DNA of 64,000 nt from positions 2,651,001 to 2,715,000 of the forward strand of contig NZ_JAPHOT010000001.1 in NCBI RefSeq assembly GCF_026191115.1, in the 5' to 3' direction. The DNA is from Legionella sp. PATHC035. Lineage in GTDB: Bacteria; Pseudomonadota; Gammaproteobacteria; Legionellales; Legionellaceae. The notes under the pieces were generated by a model that worked only from the letters and a program-made list of their open reading frames with translations, was not told where the DNA came from and made no database searches. The position numbers and the translations under genes are program-made. Of this stretch, positions 27,176-35,953 are shown in pieces. How positions within the stretch are numbered: the first letter of the stretch is position 1; each line of letters begins with the position of its first letter.

Positions 27176-27649
27176 TTAGAGAATACTGCATTGCTCTGAG
27201 TACTTAGGGTTGTAAGTCATTTCAGGTTCTCCATATAACTTACCCAAAGCTGTTTGTAGATAATCGTCAATTTCAGGTTGATTGCTTATTTTCTCTTCGC
27301 AAGCGATCATAAATACTTCTTTGAATTGCTCGAATTCCTTTCGGGTGACTGATTGTTCGATGTACTCATGTGATCTCATTCTTAAGGCTCGAATCTGGGC
27401 TGCTTGATCTACCGTACGTGGTAATTGATTATGCATCCAGGTTCCAACTAAAGTATCAGTCAATAGTACTGTATCAAGACTGTTTCCTCGATTTATAGAG
27501 AAATGTTCGATTCCTTCAGATGACTCAGCATAAATTGATAAATCACCAGCTTCTCTATAAATTCCTATCATGAAAGTCTCATTAGAGATTAAGTGATCGT
27601 GATTGATAACTGAACGTTTACTGCTTAATTTTTCTGTTTTGCTACGCAT
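27176..27649 (-). CDS. Putative effector with C-terminal CaaX box (CSIL)
   Basis: A 157-residue protein with no recognised domain. Its last four residues are CSIL, a canonical CaaX motif with Leu at X, which favours geranylgeranylation by host GGTase I. I confirmed it at codon level (TGC AGT ATT CTC TAA on the minus strand). Bacteria lack CaaX prenyltransferases, so a conserved CaaX end implies modification inside a host cell. The body is mixed alpha/beta with a helical, charged second half (TRKEFEQFKEVFMIACEEKI). The start follows AGGAG at good spacing and a strong terminator lies just downstream, so it is a clean single-gene unit. Translocation is inferred. Confidence 0.7.
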   Translation of the reverse strand: MRSKTEKLSSKRSVINHDHLISNETFMIGIYREAGDLSIYAESSEGIEHFSINRGNSLDTVLLTDTLVGTWMHNQLPRTVDQAAQIRALRMRSHEYIEQSVTRKEFEQFKEVFMIACEEKISNQPEIDDYLQTALGKLYGEPEMTYNPKYSEQCSIL

Positions 27650-27928
27650 GGACTACTCCTAATTGACCATTGTTTAATAAATTCATCACCTCAATATGAC
27701 TAACTTTTAAGCTTATTGAGTTGATTTTTCATATTTTATCGATGGAAAATTAGCCTTTTCTTAAAATTCTTAATAAAAAATTAATAATGAGGATTAGAAT
27801 TCTGGATGATGAATATAGATGTGGAAGTTCGATGTATATGGTGAGGAGTCCTTCTTGAGGGAGGCACTCTATAGCTCCTCCCCAAACCGAACTTTGATTA
27901 ATGACTAAAGTTTTCGAAGCTATTTACT

Positions 27929-28114
27929 ATGGAAATTAGAAATTTCCCGGCTCTCGCCCTCGTTCACAAACCCAGAGAATTTAAACTGCAAGATTTTGGT
28001 ATTTCTAAAACTAAAGGTGAGGACGTATATTATTTGACTGGGGGAGGTCACAGAAATGTTCTTGCGAAGCCTTCTCTATTAGAGACCTTACAATCAGGAG
28101 AAGTTAGATATTGA
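27929..28114 (+). CDS. Doubtful small protein of 61 residues
   Basis: It starts at ATG but has no visible ribosome binding site. The product is protein-like in composition (FKLQDFGISKTKGEDVYYLT, then GGGHRNVLAKPSLLETLQSG) and has no hydrophobic segment. It could be a real small gene, a fragment of a lost effector gene, or chance. Confidence 0.3.
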   Translation: MEIRNFPALALVHKPREFKLQDFGISKTKGEDVYYLTGGGHRNVLAKPSLLETLQSGEVRY

Positions 28115-28183
28115 TATAGGATAAATATACCGCACACATGAGAGAGATCCCTCTATAAATACCTTTGCTCCTATTTAGCAAAC

Positions 28184-28212
28184 GTAAGTTGGGTCAAAAT
28201 GCCCCAACTTAC
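28184..28212. repeat. REP-like/terminator palindrome
   Basis: GTAAGTTGGG and CCCAACTTAC flank a TCAAAATGC loop. It lies 15 bases past the stop of the gene at 28228-29493 (minus strand) and can act as its terminator. Related imperfect copies are at 5589 and 5690. Confidence 0.6.
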
Positions 28213-28227
28213 TTGTTTGAATGCTTA

Positions 28228-29493
28228 TCAGTAGGTCAGTGAATTTGAAATTTCGGCTTCAACCTTGACCATTGTTTGTGATTTGTTAACAGCAAAACCT
28301 CCGAAGAAAGTTAAAGGTAAAAGGCGAGGTTTATTAAGGGCCAAATAAAGCTCGGAATCTGGTTTTTGAACTACTTCACCTAGAACATCCTCTCCCTTTT
28401 TAAGCTTTAATACGGCATCCACTATCCCCTGAAGTTTTGTACCACTGTTCATCCAGTAGGGATTCAAGCTCGTTTTTCCTTCGTGTAAGCGAGCCATAGT
28501 TTCCATGATTTTTAATCCTATATTTCCCTGCTTACTTAAGAAAAGTATCGCATCATTATAAGAAACCTCCTCAGGAGGAAGCTGAGTTATTTGTGGGGCA
28601 AAAATAATTTCTTCTGTTTCTAAGAATCTTTCGAGTTGTTGTTTCAGCATTCCATATAGATTGTTTAAATTTGCATCAATAAAGGGGAAATGTGCTACCA
28701 ATTCATTGAATAGATAAGGTGATGTACTAAAATTGGGAAATGGAGTTGTAGATGCAGAATTGAAGAGTCTATTTAGTTCCTTTATGGTCTCAGGTGTAAC
28801 AGACTTTTTCCCATCTTTTTTCAATTGGTCAATAATCTTTTCGAAGGATGATAAAAATCCTAAGTGGGTTAATAATGCAGTAAGGTTATTCGAAGCCTCT
28901 CGCGCAGATACTTGATGGTCACCGACCTTGATCCTAATCGAGGGAGATATATCAATAGGCTCATCTGCATTACCATTCAAATAAGGCCCTAAGTTACGAG
29001 CCATTTCAGTAAATAATGGCATCATCTGTGTAAGGTATGGGTCTTCATGTAACCACGCGGATATCAAATAATTATAAGAATTAATTTGCTCTGATAATGT
29101 TTCTAGAGTCACTGTAGCGGAATGATCATTGAATTCTTTTAAGAGTTGTTGTTTTTGCTCTTTACTTAAGTCCTCATCTTTAAAAAAATTTAAAAATGCT
29201 GTTAAGTTAGCGCTAGTGACCGTTGCAGGTAAAATGAAATGGAAATGTTCCTTCTCTTCTTCCTTCTTCGATTTGCCCCCAAAAAGAGACGAGATGTGTT
29301 TGTTATGAGTATAATGAGCAAAGTCATGCATTAATCCTTCGCCAATCGATAAAACTCTGGATTTGCTTAATAGCTTTTCATATTTTTTTTGAAAATTTTC
29401 TAATTGATCTTTAGGTACATAAACGCTAATAAAAGGGCCGCTAATTTTAATTTTTTTAATAAGTGAATTTTCAGGAAATTGTTTTACAAACAT
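28228..29493 (-). CDS. Hypothetical protein, putative effector
   Basis: A 421-residue soluble protein without a recognised domain. A KSKKEEEKEHFHF stretch near residue 75 and helical segments throughout are visible. HDFAHYTHNKH at about 56-66 is His-rich but does not make an HExxH zinc site. The C-terminus is polar (VKVEAEISNSLTY). The start is supported by GGGGAG upstream. It sits alone between two large gene-poor stretches, a common arrangement for Legionella effectors. Nothing more specific can be said. Confidence 0.6.
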   Translation of the reverse strand: MFVKQFPENSLIKKIKISGPFISVYVPKDQLENFQKKYEKLLSKSRVLSIGEGLMHDFAHYTHNKHISSLFGGKSKKEEEKEHFHFILPATVTSANLTAFLNFFKDEDLSKEQKQQLLKEFNDHSATVTLETLSEQINSYNYLISAWLHEDPYLTQMMPLFTEMARNLGPYLNGNADEPIDISPSIRIKVGDHQVSAREASNNLTALLTHLGFLSSFEKIIDQLKKDGKKSVTPETIKELNRLFNSASTTPFPNFSTSPYLFNELVAHFPFIDANLNNLYGMLKQQLERFLETEEIIFAPQITQLPPEEVSYNDAILFLSKQGNIGLKIMETMARLHEGKTSLNPYWMNSGTKLQGIVDAVLKLKKGEDVLGEVVQKPDSELYLALNKPRLLPLTFFGGFAVNKSQTMVKVEAEISNSLTY

Positions 29494-30398
29494 GACTTAT
29501 ATACTCCCCATAATTTTTTGCTTAATTGTACTTCATTTTGATTTTTATTAAAACACCGAATCCAATCTCTCGCAATTTAAAGCCTATTTTTAATCAAATT
29601 CTTCGCGCGGCCGAGGGCTCAAGGATCCACTGTAAACTTGCTGTGGCAGTGAAGAAATGAATCGAGTTTTATAATATCAATTTTCTAGGAAGGGCATTTT
29701 TATAGCATTATCGACTCATAGGATTAAATCCGCAGCAAAAAGAAGTCGCTGACTTAATTAGTGAGCCAGCGTCGCTTTGCGGTGATAACAACCTCAATAC
29801 CTGCTATAAACAAACGAAATTTGTGAACCACTTTTCGCTGATGTTGGCTGGCGTACCAATAGGTCAAGTCCTAAATACACCCATGTCAAAAGACACGATT
29901 TTTCGCGTCAATTTCATTGTGTACCGTATCTAAATCCATAGATAGTGAGACACAATAATCTGAAATTTATTACTCTAATACCTCGTAGTTCTGCAAGTCG
30001 GTCTCTCTACATTTATAAGAATAATCCATTGGACCAAATAAAGCCCCAGGGTTCTATGTGACGCTTTGTAGTTCCTGAATTAACTGTTGCTCTTTTTCGC
30101 GGGTGATAAAATCAGGCTAATAGGAAAAACCAGGTAAGCAAGCCATTGACACTCCTGCACACAATTAAGTCATCGATAACCAATTGATTAATTGTAGCTT
30201 ATTCAGTATCCCATGGTTTTCCCTAATATCGACACTACATTTTTTGATGTATTAAGCCTTTTTTAAACCCAAGATTCTAATTTTTGAGCAACTAATCCGA
30301 AAATAAAACTCCAAAAAGGGCTTAAAGTTATTTTGTTACTACAAAATATCTCCAATCACTTTAAGAGGAGAGGATTTCATTCTGAAAGGAACAAGTAC
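29494..30398. other. Long gene-poor stretch (about 900 bases)
   Basis: I see no gene with initiation signals. A plus-strand frame from about 29705 to 29930 is open for some 75 codons (GLNPQQKEVADLISEPASL ... ) but starts after a stop and has no ribosome binding site, so it may be the trace of a lost gene. The end near 30250-30398 should contain the promoter of the ankyrin-RasGEF gene. Confidence 0.4.
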
Positions 30399-33302
30399 AT
30401 GAATAAGGAAAAAATACAAGAACTCATATTTTCTGATAAAGATGAAAAAGAAATAGCAGCAAAGCTAATAAAATGGTTTACCAAAAATCCTGAGCTTATT
30501 CAAGAAAGGTATCTCTTCGATAGGACTGTTTTTCATCTTTTGGTTTTAAAAAATAAAGCGAAGGTATTGGAATCCCTATTCAGCGATACAACATTGTCTT
30601 TAATGCAGGGTAGGCCGTGGCGGGACATCGCTGTTCTGGGTGATCGGCAAAATGCTACTGTTTTACATTATGCTGTACGAAGTGAAGAAGACACTGAAAC
30701 GTTAAAGGTGCTTTTGGAATTTATTCCCGAACTCATTAATCATACCAATAACCTGGGAAATACTCCCTTGCATGAGGCTGTTTTACACCATAATGTTTGG
30801 GCCATACATACTCTGGTCAGTACACAAAAATGTCATCGTGCGCTCAAAAACGAACAGGAAAAAACACCGCTTGATATGGCGGGAAATAACCTTGAATTAA
30901 GGAAGGCTTTATTATCGATTGATTTAAGCCGCATCAAGTCACTGGATTTGCGCTATCGGAAATCTAGTCCTGGTTCTGCAGAGAAATTGGGAGAATCATT
31001 CCCCTTGCTTTCCTCAAGGAGTGGGTCAGATCCCTCCTCATCGCCCTCCACCAGTTATGATTCCTTTCATTCCTCATTAAGACTTCAGGGGGAATCTCCA
31101 GAACGAGATCTTTCAAACTTGAAAATGGTATCGGCTCAGGAGAATGCTGCAGTTGTCAGCAGTGAACAGATCAATTTACATGTGCAGGAATTGGTGGGTA
31201 AATACCGAGTCAATAAGCATTCCGCTGAATATTTAAAAGCCCAAAAAAAATTTCATGGGTTGTGCAAAACAAACTTTTTTCCTGAAGAGTTCATCTTCGC
31301 GCCCAAGCTGATTACAGAACCTGAATTTCAAGAAGTGGTCTCGGACGCAATAGGCATCCTCTATCCAAGCGTCGATAGCATTTATACCCAGTCTCAGGAA
31401 AAAATTAATATTTTAATGAGTCAGTTCATAGTATTGCTGCTACCTAATATTTCACTTGAAGATTCTAAACCTCGGGAAATCCCCTTATTTCCTGAAGCCA
31501 CGCCACAAAAAAAGCAAACGTTGAATCTGTTATGGCTCTTAACTGCCTGTCAGCAAGCCCCTGAATCCAAAAGGGAGTTTAACCTGGAGCAAATCACTAA
31601 CCAGGCCTTGGGTTTGTTGGGATCGACACCGTTAATTGAAGTTTTGATCAACCTAAGAACACTATATGTTCACTTTGATGCGGATCAGAAATTAATTGCG
31701 AATCTTATTGTAATGCAACTGCTATTTTACAGTGCCGTTGACCGGATCACAGAGGTTCCGACACTCTCTATGCAGTTACGTTTTTTTTGTAACATCAACG
31801 GTGACAAGGATAAAGGGTTGGGTGAGCTTGGAAGCCAACTGAACCAGCATTTAAAGGAAGTCTTTGAATTGACTTCTGTTTACACCAATTGTCCTTTATT
31901 ACATAATTTTCTCATCTTAAACCAACAGTTGCGTTGCCCTGCATTAATTGGTGTGAATCAATCCTTTGATGAGTTAGTTAACCAGGCACTAACTAAAAAC
32001 CGTGAGAACAGAGTAGAGGAGGTTTTGTTAATCGCGCACGAATTAAGACAGCTGACCATTGCATTTTATCAGAAGGTATCAATTACAGAATTAAATGATG
32101 GAAATTGGCTAAAATCCGATAAAGACAACCTTTCCCCCAATATCAAGGAATTGACGGACAGCTTTAACCTATTGAGCAGTTACTTCTGTTTTAAAATTTT
32201 AAGCCAGCCGCCGGAAAATTTAAAAAATGCGCTTCAGTTTATCATTGATTTGGCACAGGCATTATGCCCGCTTAAAGGAGAGAACTATCCGGATCTAAAC
32301 CATATGATGCTTATCGCAGGGATTCTTAATAACCAACAAATCTCTCGCTTGTATGATAAGGATGCTTTTCGGTTACCGAGCGCTTTCAGGGGGTTGTCAA
32401 CCAAGGATCTTGATTACATCGAGGAAATCAATAAATTAATTTCCTCCGAAAAAAACTCAAAATACATGCGTGAAGTATATGGTGCATTTAGAAGTGCGCT
32501 CCCCTTCTTAGGACTTCTTTTAACTGAAGCTACCTTTGCAACTGATGGAAATCCGAATCCATTATCGAGAGCAGAAGCCTTAGGTATTGTTTTTAAAAAA
32601 ATACTAGAGGTTAAGTTATTGATTAACTTTGAAATAACTGCCTATCAAACCAATATGACCACATTTATTCAGGAGTTCAGACCCGTCGATGAAGACAGTC
32701 AATATTGGGCTTCTGTCAGAATACAGCCTAGAAAAGCTGATTTATTCGATTTGGAAAATAATATGGCCGCAATCGAATCGCTGCTCGATACGCTCCACAA
32801 GAACTTTTTACCCAACAACATACTTCCATGTATTGTGATCAATAAAAAGATAAACAAACCCACTCAGACCGCTGAGGTACTTATTGATTTATTTAGTTTA
32901 CATCTTAAGCGATTTAAAGCAGATAAACAGCAAGGCAAGACAAGAGAGGAAATCGAACAAGAGTCAATTCTTTTTGAACGCTGTTTTAAAAAATTAAAAT
33001 TGGCTGTTTTGAAAATTATAGAAGTAAATAATCAGTACTATCATGAATTAAAATTATCCGACAAAAAAAATCCGGTCTTATTCATCAATTTATTGGATAA
33101 CTTACATAAGCAATTGGACACCTCAGAAGAATTTTCAGACTTAAATACGTCCAAGAATTCTCCAAAAACCCTAAAGGAGAAACCATCAAGAGATGCAGGT
33201 AAAAGAAAAAGTCTGGTTTTTTTAGAAAAAAACATCTTCTTTAAGGCCAAGCCCAAAGAGCCTGATGAACAGGCAACTCCTTTGGAAAATATGTTCTCTT
33301 AA
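30399..33302 (+). CDS. Ankyrin repeat-RasGEF fusion protein, putative effector
   Basis: About 967 residues. Two ankyrin repeats are clear at residues about 85-115 (NATVLHYAVRSEEDTETLKV) and 119-152 (LGNTPLHEAVLHHNVWAIHT). A Ser-rich linker follows (185-230), then a helical region that may be a REM-like module. Residues 540-783 match the CDC25/RasGEF domain in all its conserved blocks: LLIAHELRQLTIAFYQKV, FNLLSSYFCFKILSQPPENL, NHMMLIAGILNNQQISRL and ALPFLGLLLTEATFATDGNP. RasGEF domains exchange GDP for GTP on Ras-like GTPases, which bacteria lack, so a host target is strongly implied. L. pneumophila has a RasGEF effector (LegG2), but the ankyrin fusion differs. The ATG at 30399 follows AAAGGA; the frame is open to a TTG at 30333. 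Confidence 0.8.
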   Translation: MNKEKIQELIFSDKDEKEIAAKLIKWFTKNPELIQERYLFDRTVFHLLVLKNKAKVLESLFSDTTLSLMQGRPWRDIAVLGDRQNATVLHYAVRSEEDTETLKVLLEFIPELINHTNNLGNTPLHEAVLHHNVWAIHTLVSTQKCHRALKNEQEKTPLDMAGNNLELRKALLSIDLSRIKSLDLRYRKSSPGSAEKLGESFPLLSSRSGSDPSSSPSTSYDSFHSSLRLQGESPERDLSNLKMVSAQENAAVVSSEQINLHVQELVGKYRVNKHSAEYLKAQKKFHGLCKTNFFPEEFIFAPKLITEPEFQEVVSDAIGILYPSVDSIYTQSQEKINILMSQFIVLLLPNISLEDSKPREIPLFPEATPQKKQTLNLLWLLTACQQAPESKREFNLEQITNQALGLLGSTPLIEVLINLRTLYVHFDADQKLIANLIVMQLLFYSAVDRITEVPTLSMQLRFFCNINGDKDKGLGELGSQLNQHLKEVFELTSVYTNCPLLHNFLILNQQLRCPALIGVNQSFDELVNQALTKNRENRVEEVLLIAHELRQLTIAFYQKVSITELNDGNWLKSDKDNLSPNIKELTDSFNLLSSYFCFKILSQPPENLKNALQFIIDLAQALCPLKGENYPDLNHMMLIAGILNNQQISRLYDKDAFRLPSAFRGLSTKDLDYIEEINKLISSEKNSKYMREVYGAFRSALPFLGLLLTEATFATDGNPNPLSRAEALGIVFKKILEVKLLINFEITAYQTNMTTFIQEFRPVDEDSQYWASVRIQPRKADLFDLENNMAAIESLLDTLHKNFLPNNILPCIVINKKINKPTQTAEVLIDLFSLHLKRFKADKQQGKTREEIEQESILFERCFKKLKLAVLKIIEVNNQYYHELKLSDKKNPVLFINLLDNLHKQLDTSEEFSDLNTSKNSPKTLKEKPSRDAGKRKSLVFLEKNIFFKAKPKEPDEQATPLENMFS

Positions 33303-33407
33303 CAATTTGATTAAGAGGTGGTTATGAATCACCTCTACTTTAATTCCGGTCAAATAAGAAACAAGTTTATTTATATCAGGATAGTATCCAATCGATTTCC
33401 AGCACGC

Positions 33408-33433
33408 GTAGGTCGGGCGCCTCGCCCGACATT
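33408..33433. repeat. REP element flanking the RAYT gene (left copy)
   Basis: GTAGGTCGGGCGCCTCGCCC then GAC is a GTAG-headed hairpin (GTCGGGCG/CGCCCGAC). The same unit lies inverted at 34036, so the transposase gene is bracketed by the pair. Confidence 0.85.
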
Positions 33434-33436
33434 TCA

Positions 33437-33961
33437 TTATTCCCCAAATACAAATGAAGGTTGTATTTGACACGTCCAATGAGAAGGAATAATCCCATCT
33501 CGAATAAATCGATGGATGCTTGAATAAGGCCAATCTACTGGATGCTCAACATGCCCGTGTTTCACCGGATTGTAATGAATATAATTGACATGATGTTCAA
33601 AGTCTAATTCATCACGAATGAGATGCTCCCAAAAACGTTTTTGCCAAATGCCCCGTTCCCGCCTATTTTTTTGTATTGGTGATCTGGATTCCCATATAAG
33701 CAACTGCGGTGAAAAGATGCCTTTTATTAAATTCCAACGCAATGAAAAATTCCCATCATGTTCCGGTAAGGTCATGATCATATGCAGGTGATCAGGCAAT
33801 ATGACAAGAGCATCAATTGTAAAGGGATAATGATATTTTGCATGACGAAAAGCCAAACGCAGTTGATCAATGTATTCAACGAGTAAGTTACTTTTTCTAT
33901 GTTGCAGATTTACTGTAAAGAAATAAGTCCCTCCGGGATTTATCATTCTTCGATAGCGCAT
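33437..33961 (-). CDS. REP-associated tyrosine transposase (RAYT, IS200/IS605-like Y1)
   Basis: About 174 residues. MRYRRMINPGGTYFFTVNLQ is the standard RAYT start and VILPDHLHMIM gives the HUH metal pair (H58, H60). The NYIHYNPVKHG block carries the catalytic Tyr (probably Y127), followed by the PVDWPYSSIHRF end. RAYTs are single-strand DNA nucleases that recognise GTAG-headed REP hairpins and spread them. Exact inverted REPs at 33408 and 34036 flank this gene, as expected for the family. The longer frame upstream (to 34024) lacks family similarity, so I use the internal ATG. Intact motifs suggest an active enzyme. Confidence 0.88.
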   Translation of the reverse strand: MRYRRMINPGGTYFFTVNLQHRKSNLLVEYIDQLRLAFRHAKYHYPFTIDALVILPDHLHMIMTLPEHDGNFSLRWNLIKGIFSPQLLIWESRSPIQKNRRERGIWQKRFWEHLIRDELDFEHHVNYIHYNPVKHGHVEHPVDWPYSSIHRFIRDGIIPSHWTCQIQPSFVFGE

Positions 33962-34035
33962 GTTGGATTGTTTTTCTATTCCGTGATGGCAGTGTGTATC
34001 ACAGTTTTTGATTGTAGTATGCAAGAAGAAAAGGA

Positions 34036-34062
34036 AATGTCGGGCGAGGCGCCCGACCTACG
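34036..34062. repeat. REP element flanking the RAYT gene (right copy, inverted)
   Basis: AATGTCGGGCGAGGCGCCCG then ACCTAC is the exact reverse of the left copy at 33408. Confidence 0.85.
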
Positions 34063-34094
34063 CTTGCTAGCGTCTAACCCAACCTACCTCGCTG

Positions 34095-35555
34095 TCATTT
34101 TTTGAATAATGAAATGGATTCAAAAGGAAGTTCAACCGGCTTATATTCAGACGAGGGGACATGAGTCTCATCTTTTCGCTGAACATAATACCTATGATTA
34201 GGTTCAAACGAAACTCTGACGTGATGATATCTATACAGTAAATGGATTAGTCTTTCATCCACCTGCTTATTAATGGATATAATGGAGGACCGTGGTAGAA
34301 CTTGCTGTAAAAGTAACGTATCTTTAATGAGTTTATTAGTTCTGAAAATTCCCCCAAAGCAACAAAAACCAAGCAGAACCACACCTGCAAGACAAGCAAA
34401 ACTTATACGAATGAAACGTTTATATTTAGTAGATTGTAAATCTATTGCTGCAATATGAACTTGAAATAGTGGTGTTAATATCTCTGCAAAAAACAAAGCC
34501 CAAAAAGGGAAGGATTGCGCAATATAACGGCTAGATTGTCGAGGAGAAATCGCCACGGGTACGGAAGAAACTAAGGCAAGTAGGAGAAAAAAACAGACCC
34601 AGGGGTAGTCACGCAGTTTTAAAAGGATATTTTTGAACCATGCGATGTTTGTAAAAGAAATGCTCTCTCTTTTTATAATTTTGTACATAAATAAAGTGAG
34701 TGCAATGATCAATATTTGATTTTTAAAGATCAACCAGAAAATATGTATAAATCTTGGAACATGGATGTTAACACCATAAGCTCCTTTAAATGTTCCTACT
34801 ATTTGTTGTTGAAAATAAGCGATGATATTTTCTAATATCACTGGATAAAAAAATACTATAAGTGCAAAAAGACTAACTGCTAAGAAAGTAGTTAACAGAC
34901 TTGATTGTATTCCTTTCTTTAATATGAACGATGAAGGAATTGTTAATGAGTAAATGATTGGTATTGTAACAGGGAAAAGAGCTTGAATACCTTTAGTAAG
35001 AAATCCTGCGATAATAAATATTGACCCAAGCAAGAGGAATGCAAACCGCTTTGATAAATCGGAGGTTACACATGCGTTTAAAATAAAAAGAGAAGCTGTT
35101 GTTGTGAATACAACTAATGTAGCCTCTATATTTCCCTCCCATGCTGGATGAAAAGTCCCAACTGTTAATAACCATGAAAGGATGGGGATCCATAAAAACG
35201 TATGTTGTAGCTGGGGATGACGTTTGCGCCAAAACAATGTAACTAAAAATAAAGATAATAATCCCATCAAGAAAAAATAAAATTTATCTACAAAAACTCC
35301 CTCACCAAATAATTGAATGAATAATGAATGAGTATAAAAAGATAAAGGAGGATGTTCATGGAATATTGAAGAAACGGACCAAACTGAACTTAAAGGTTGC
35401 CAGACGGTACTTAAGTGATTTGCAATGTCTAATGCAAAACAAGCATATAATCGTCCATCACTTGACAATCCATGCATAGTAAAAGGAATGCAAAAAAATA
35501 GAAATAACGTAATGGTTAAGACAATATAAGGTAGATTTAAACGAAACAAATACAC
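34095..35555 (-). CDS. GT39/ArnT-like membrane glycosyltransferase
   Basis: A 486-residue polytopic protein of the GT-C type. The first periplasmic loop has SSDGRLYACFALDIAN, with the Asp expected to be catalytic, then HEHPPLSFYTHSLFIQLFGE, which corresponds to the conserved KPPL-type motif of the PMT/ArnT family. TKGIQALFPV matches the later TKGP-type motif. Roughly ten further helices follow, with a C-terminal periplasmic domain of about 100 residues. Relatives transfer sugars from polyprenyl phosphates to lipid A or proteins at the periplasmic face. Donor and acceptor cannot be told. The gene stands alone beside the RAYT unit, so horizontal acquisition is possible. Confidence 0.75.
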   Translation of the reverse strand: MYLFRLNLPYIVLTITLFLFFCIPFTMHGLSSDGRLYACFALDIANHLSTVWQPLSSVWSVSSIFHEHPPLSFYTHSLFIQLFGEGVFVDKFYFFLMGLLSLFLVTLFWRKRHPQLQHTFLWIPILSWLLTVGTFHPAWEGNIEATLVVFTTTASLFILNACVTSDLSKRFAFLLLGSIFIIAGFLTKGIQALFPVTIPIIYSLTIPSSFILKKGIQSSLLTTFLAVSLFALIVFFYPVILENIIAYFQQQIVGTFKGAYGVNIHVPRFIHIFWLIFKNQILIIALTLFMYKIIKRESISFTNIAWFKNILLKLRDYPWVCFFLLLALVSSVPVAISPRQSSRYIAQSFPFWALFFAEILTPLFQVHIAAIDLQSTKYKRFIRISFACLAGVVLLGFCCFGGIFRTNKLIKDTLLLQQVLPRSSIISINKQVDERLIHLLYRYHHVRVSFEPNHRYYVQRKDETHVPSSEYKPVELPFESISLFKK

Positions 35556-35704
35556 ACCATGCTCCTATAAGATAAATTTGTATCATTAATTGGTTAGCTA
35601 TTTAATGGTTTGTGTTCATTGGCCTCTTCCTTGAAAACTGTCTACATTGCGACTAGATGACTTTTTCGAACTTTCTGAAAACTGCCGTAACTACTTGATT
35701 TAAT

Positions 35705-35781
35705 TGGTGGGCCCACTAGGACTTGAACCTAGGACCAACGGATTATGAGTCCGCTGCTCTGACCAACTGAGCTATGGGCCC
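35705..35781 (-). tRNA. ileX: tRNA-Ile2 (anticodon CAU, lysidine type), easily mistaken for tRNA-Met
   Basis: A complete 77-base cloverleaf with an encoded CCA end. The acceptor arm is GGGCCCA/TGGGCCC, the anticodon loop is CTCATAA (anticodon CAT) and the T arm is CTAGG-TTCAAGT-CCTAG. Pairs 4 and 5 are C-G (C4-G69, C5-G68), which are the TilS identity elements of E. coli tRNA-Ile2, while E. coli elongator tRNA-Met has U4-A69 and A5-U68. In E. coli the ileX gene also lies beside rpoD. I therefore call it the AUA-reading isoleucine tRNA; the amino acid identity is inferred. Confidence 0.8.
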
Positions 35782-35907
35782 GGAGAGGGGGTCATTTTAA
35801 ACTTAATTGGCTTAATGTGCCAGTTTTTTTTGAGTTTTTTTAGAGATTTTTCTGTGTGTTTGAGGAAAGGGGGATGAAATTTTTTTATCTTTGGGGATAG
35901 GAAGAAA

Positions 35908-35934
35908 CCCGCATTACGCTTGCGCTAATGCGGG
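35908..35934 (-). terminator. Terminator or REP-like hairpin after rpoD
   Basis: CCCGCATTA and TAATGCGGG pair over a short loop with CGCTTGCG as an inner stem. On the minus strand TTTCTT follows. It starts 20 bases past the rpoD stop and is preceded by GTAG on that strand, so it is also REP-like. Confidence 0.7.
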
Positions 35935-35953
35935 CTACGGTTCTTGATAAGCT

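Larger units (their letters stand above)
27650..28227. other. Mostly non-coding region
   Basis: About 580 bases holding only a doubtful 61-codon frame (27929-28114) and a perfect palindrome at 28184-28212. The AT-rich part near 27700-27800 probably contains the promoter of the CSIL gene. Confidence 0.4.
33408..34062 (-). mobile_element. RAYT gene with flanking inverted REPs
   Basis: A unit of about 655 bases made of REP, tyrosine transposase gene and inverted REP. It lies between the ankyrin-RasGEF gene and the GT39 gene. Such units are domesticated and do not usually move as a whole. Confidence 0.75.

Noticed and set aside
28228-29493. His-rich HDFAHYTHNKH as a metalloprotease site
   Set aside because: It does not contain HExxH or any other recognised zinc motif.
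30399-33302. Reading the ankyrin-RasGEF protein as a Sec7 (RalF-type) GEF
   Set aside because: The conserved blocks fit CDC25/RasGEF (GNP motif and PFLG), not the Sec7 glutamic finger.
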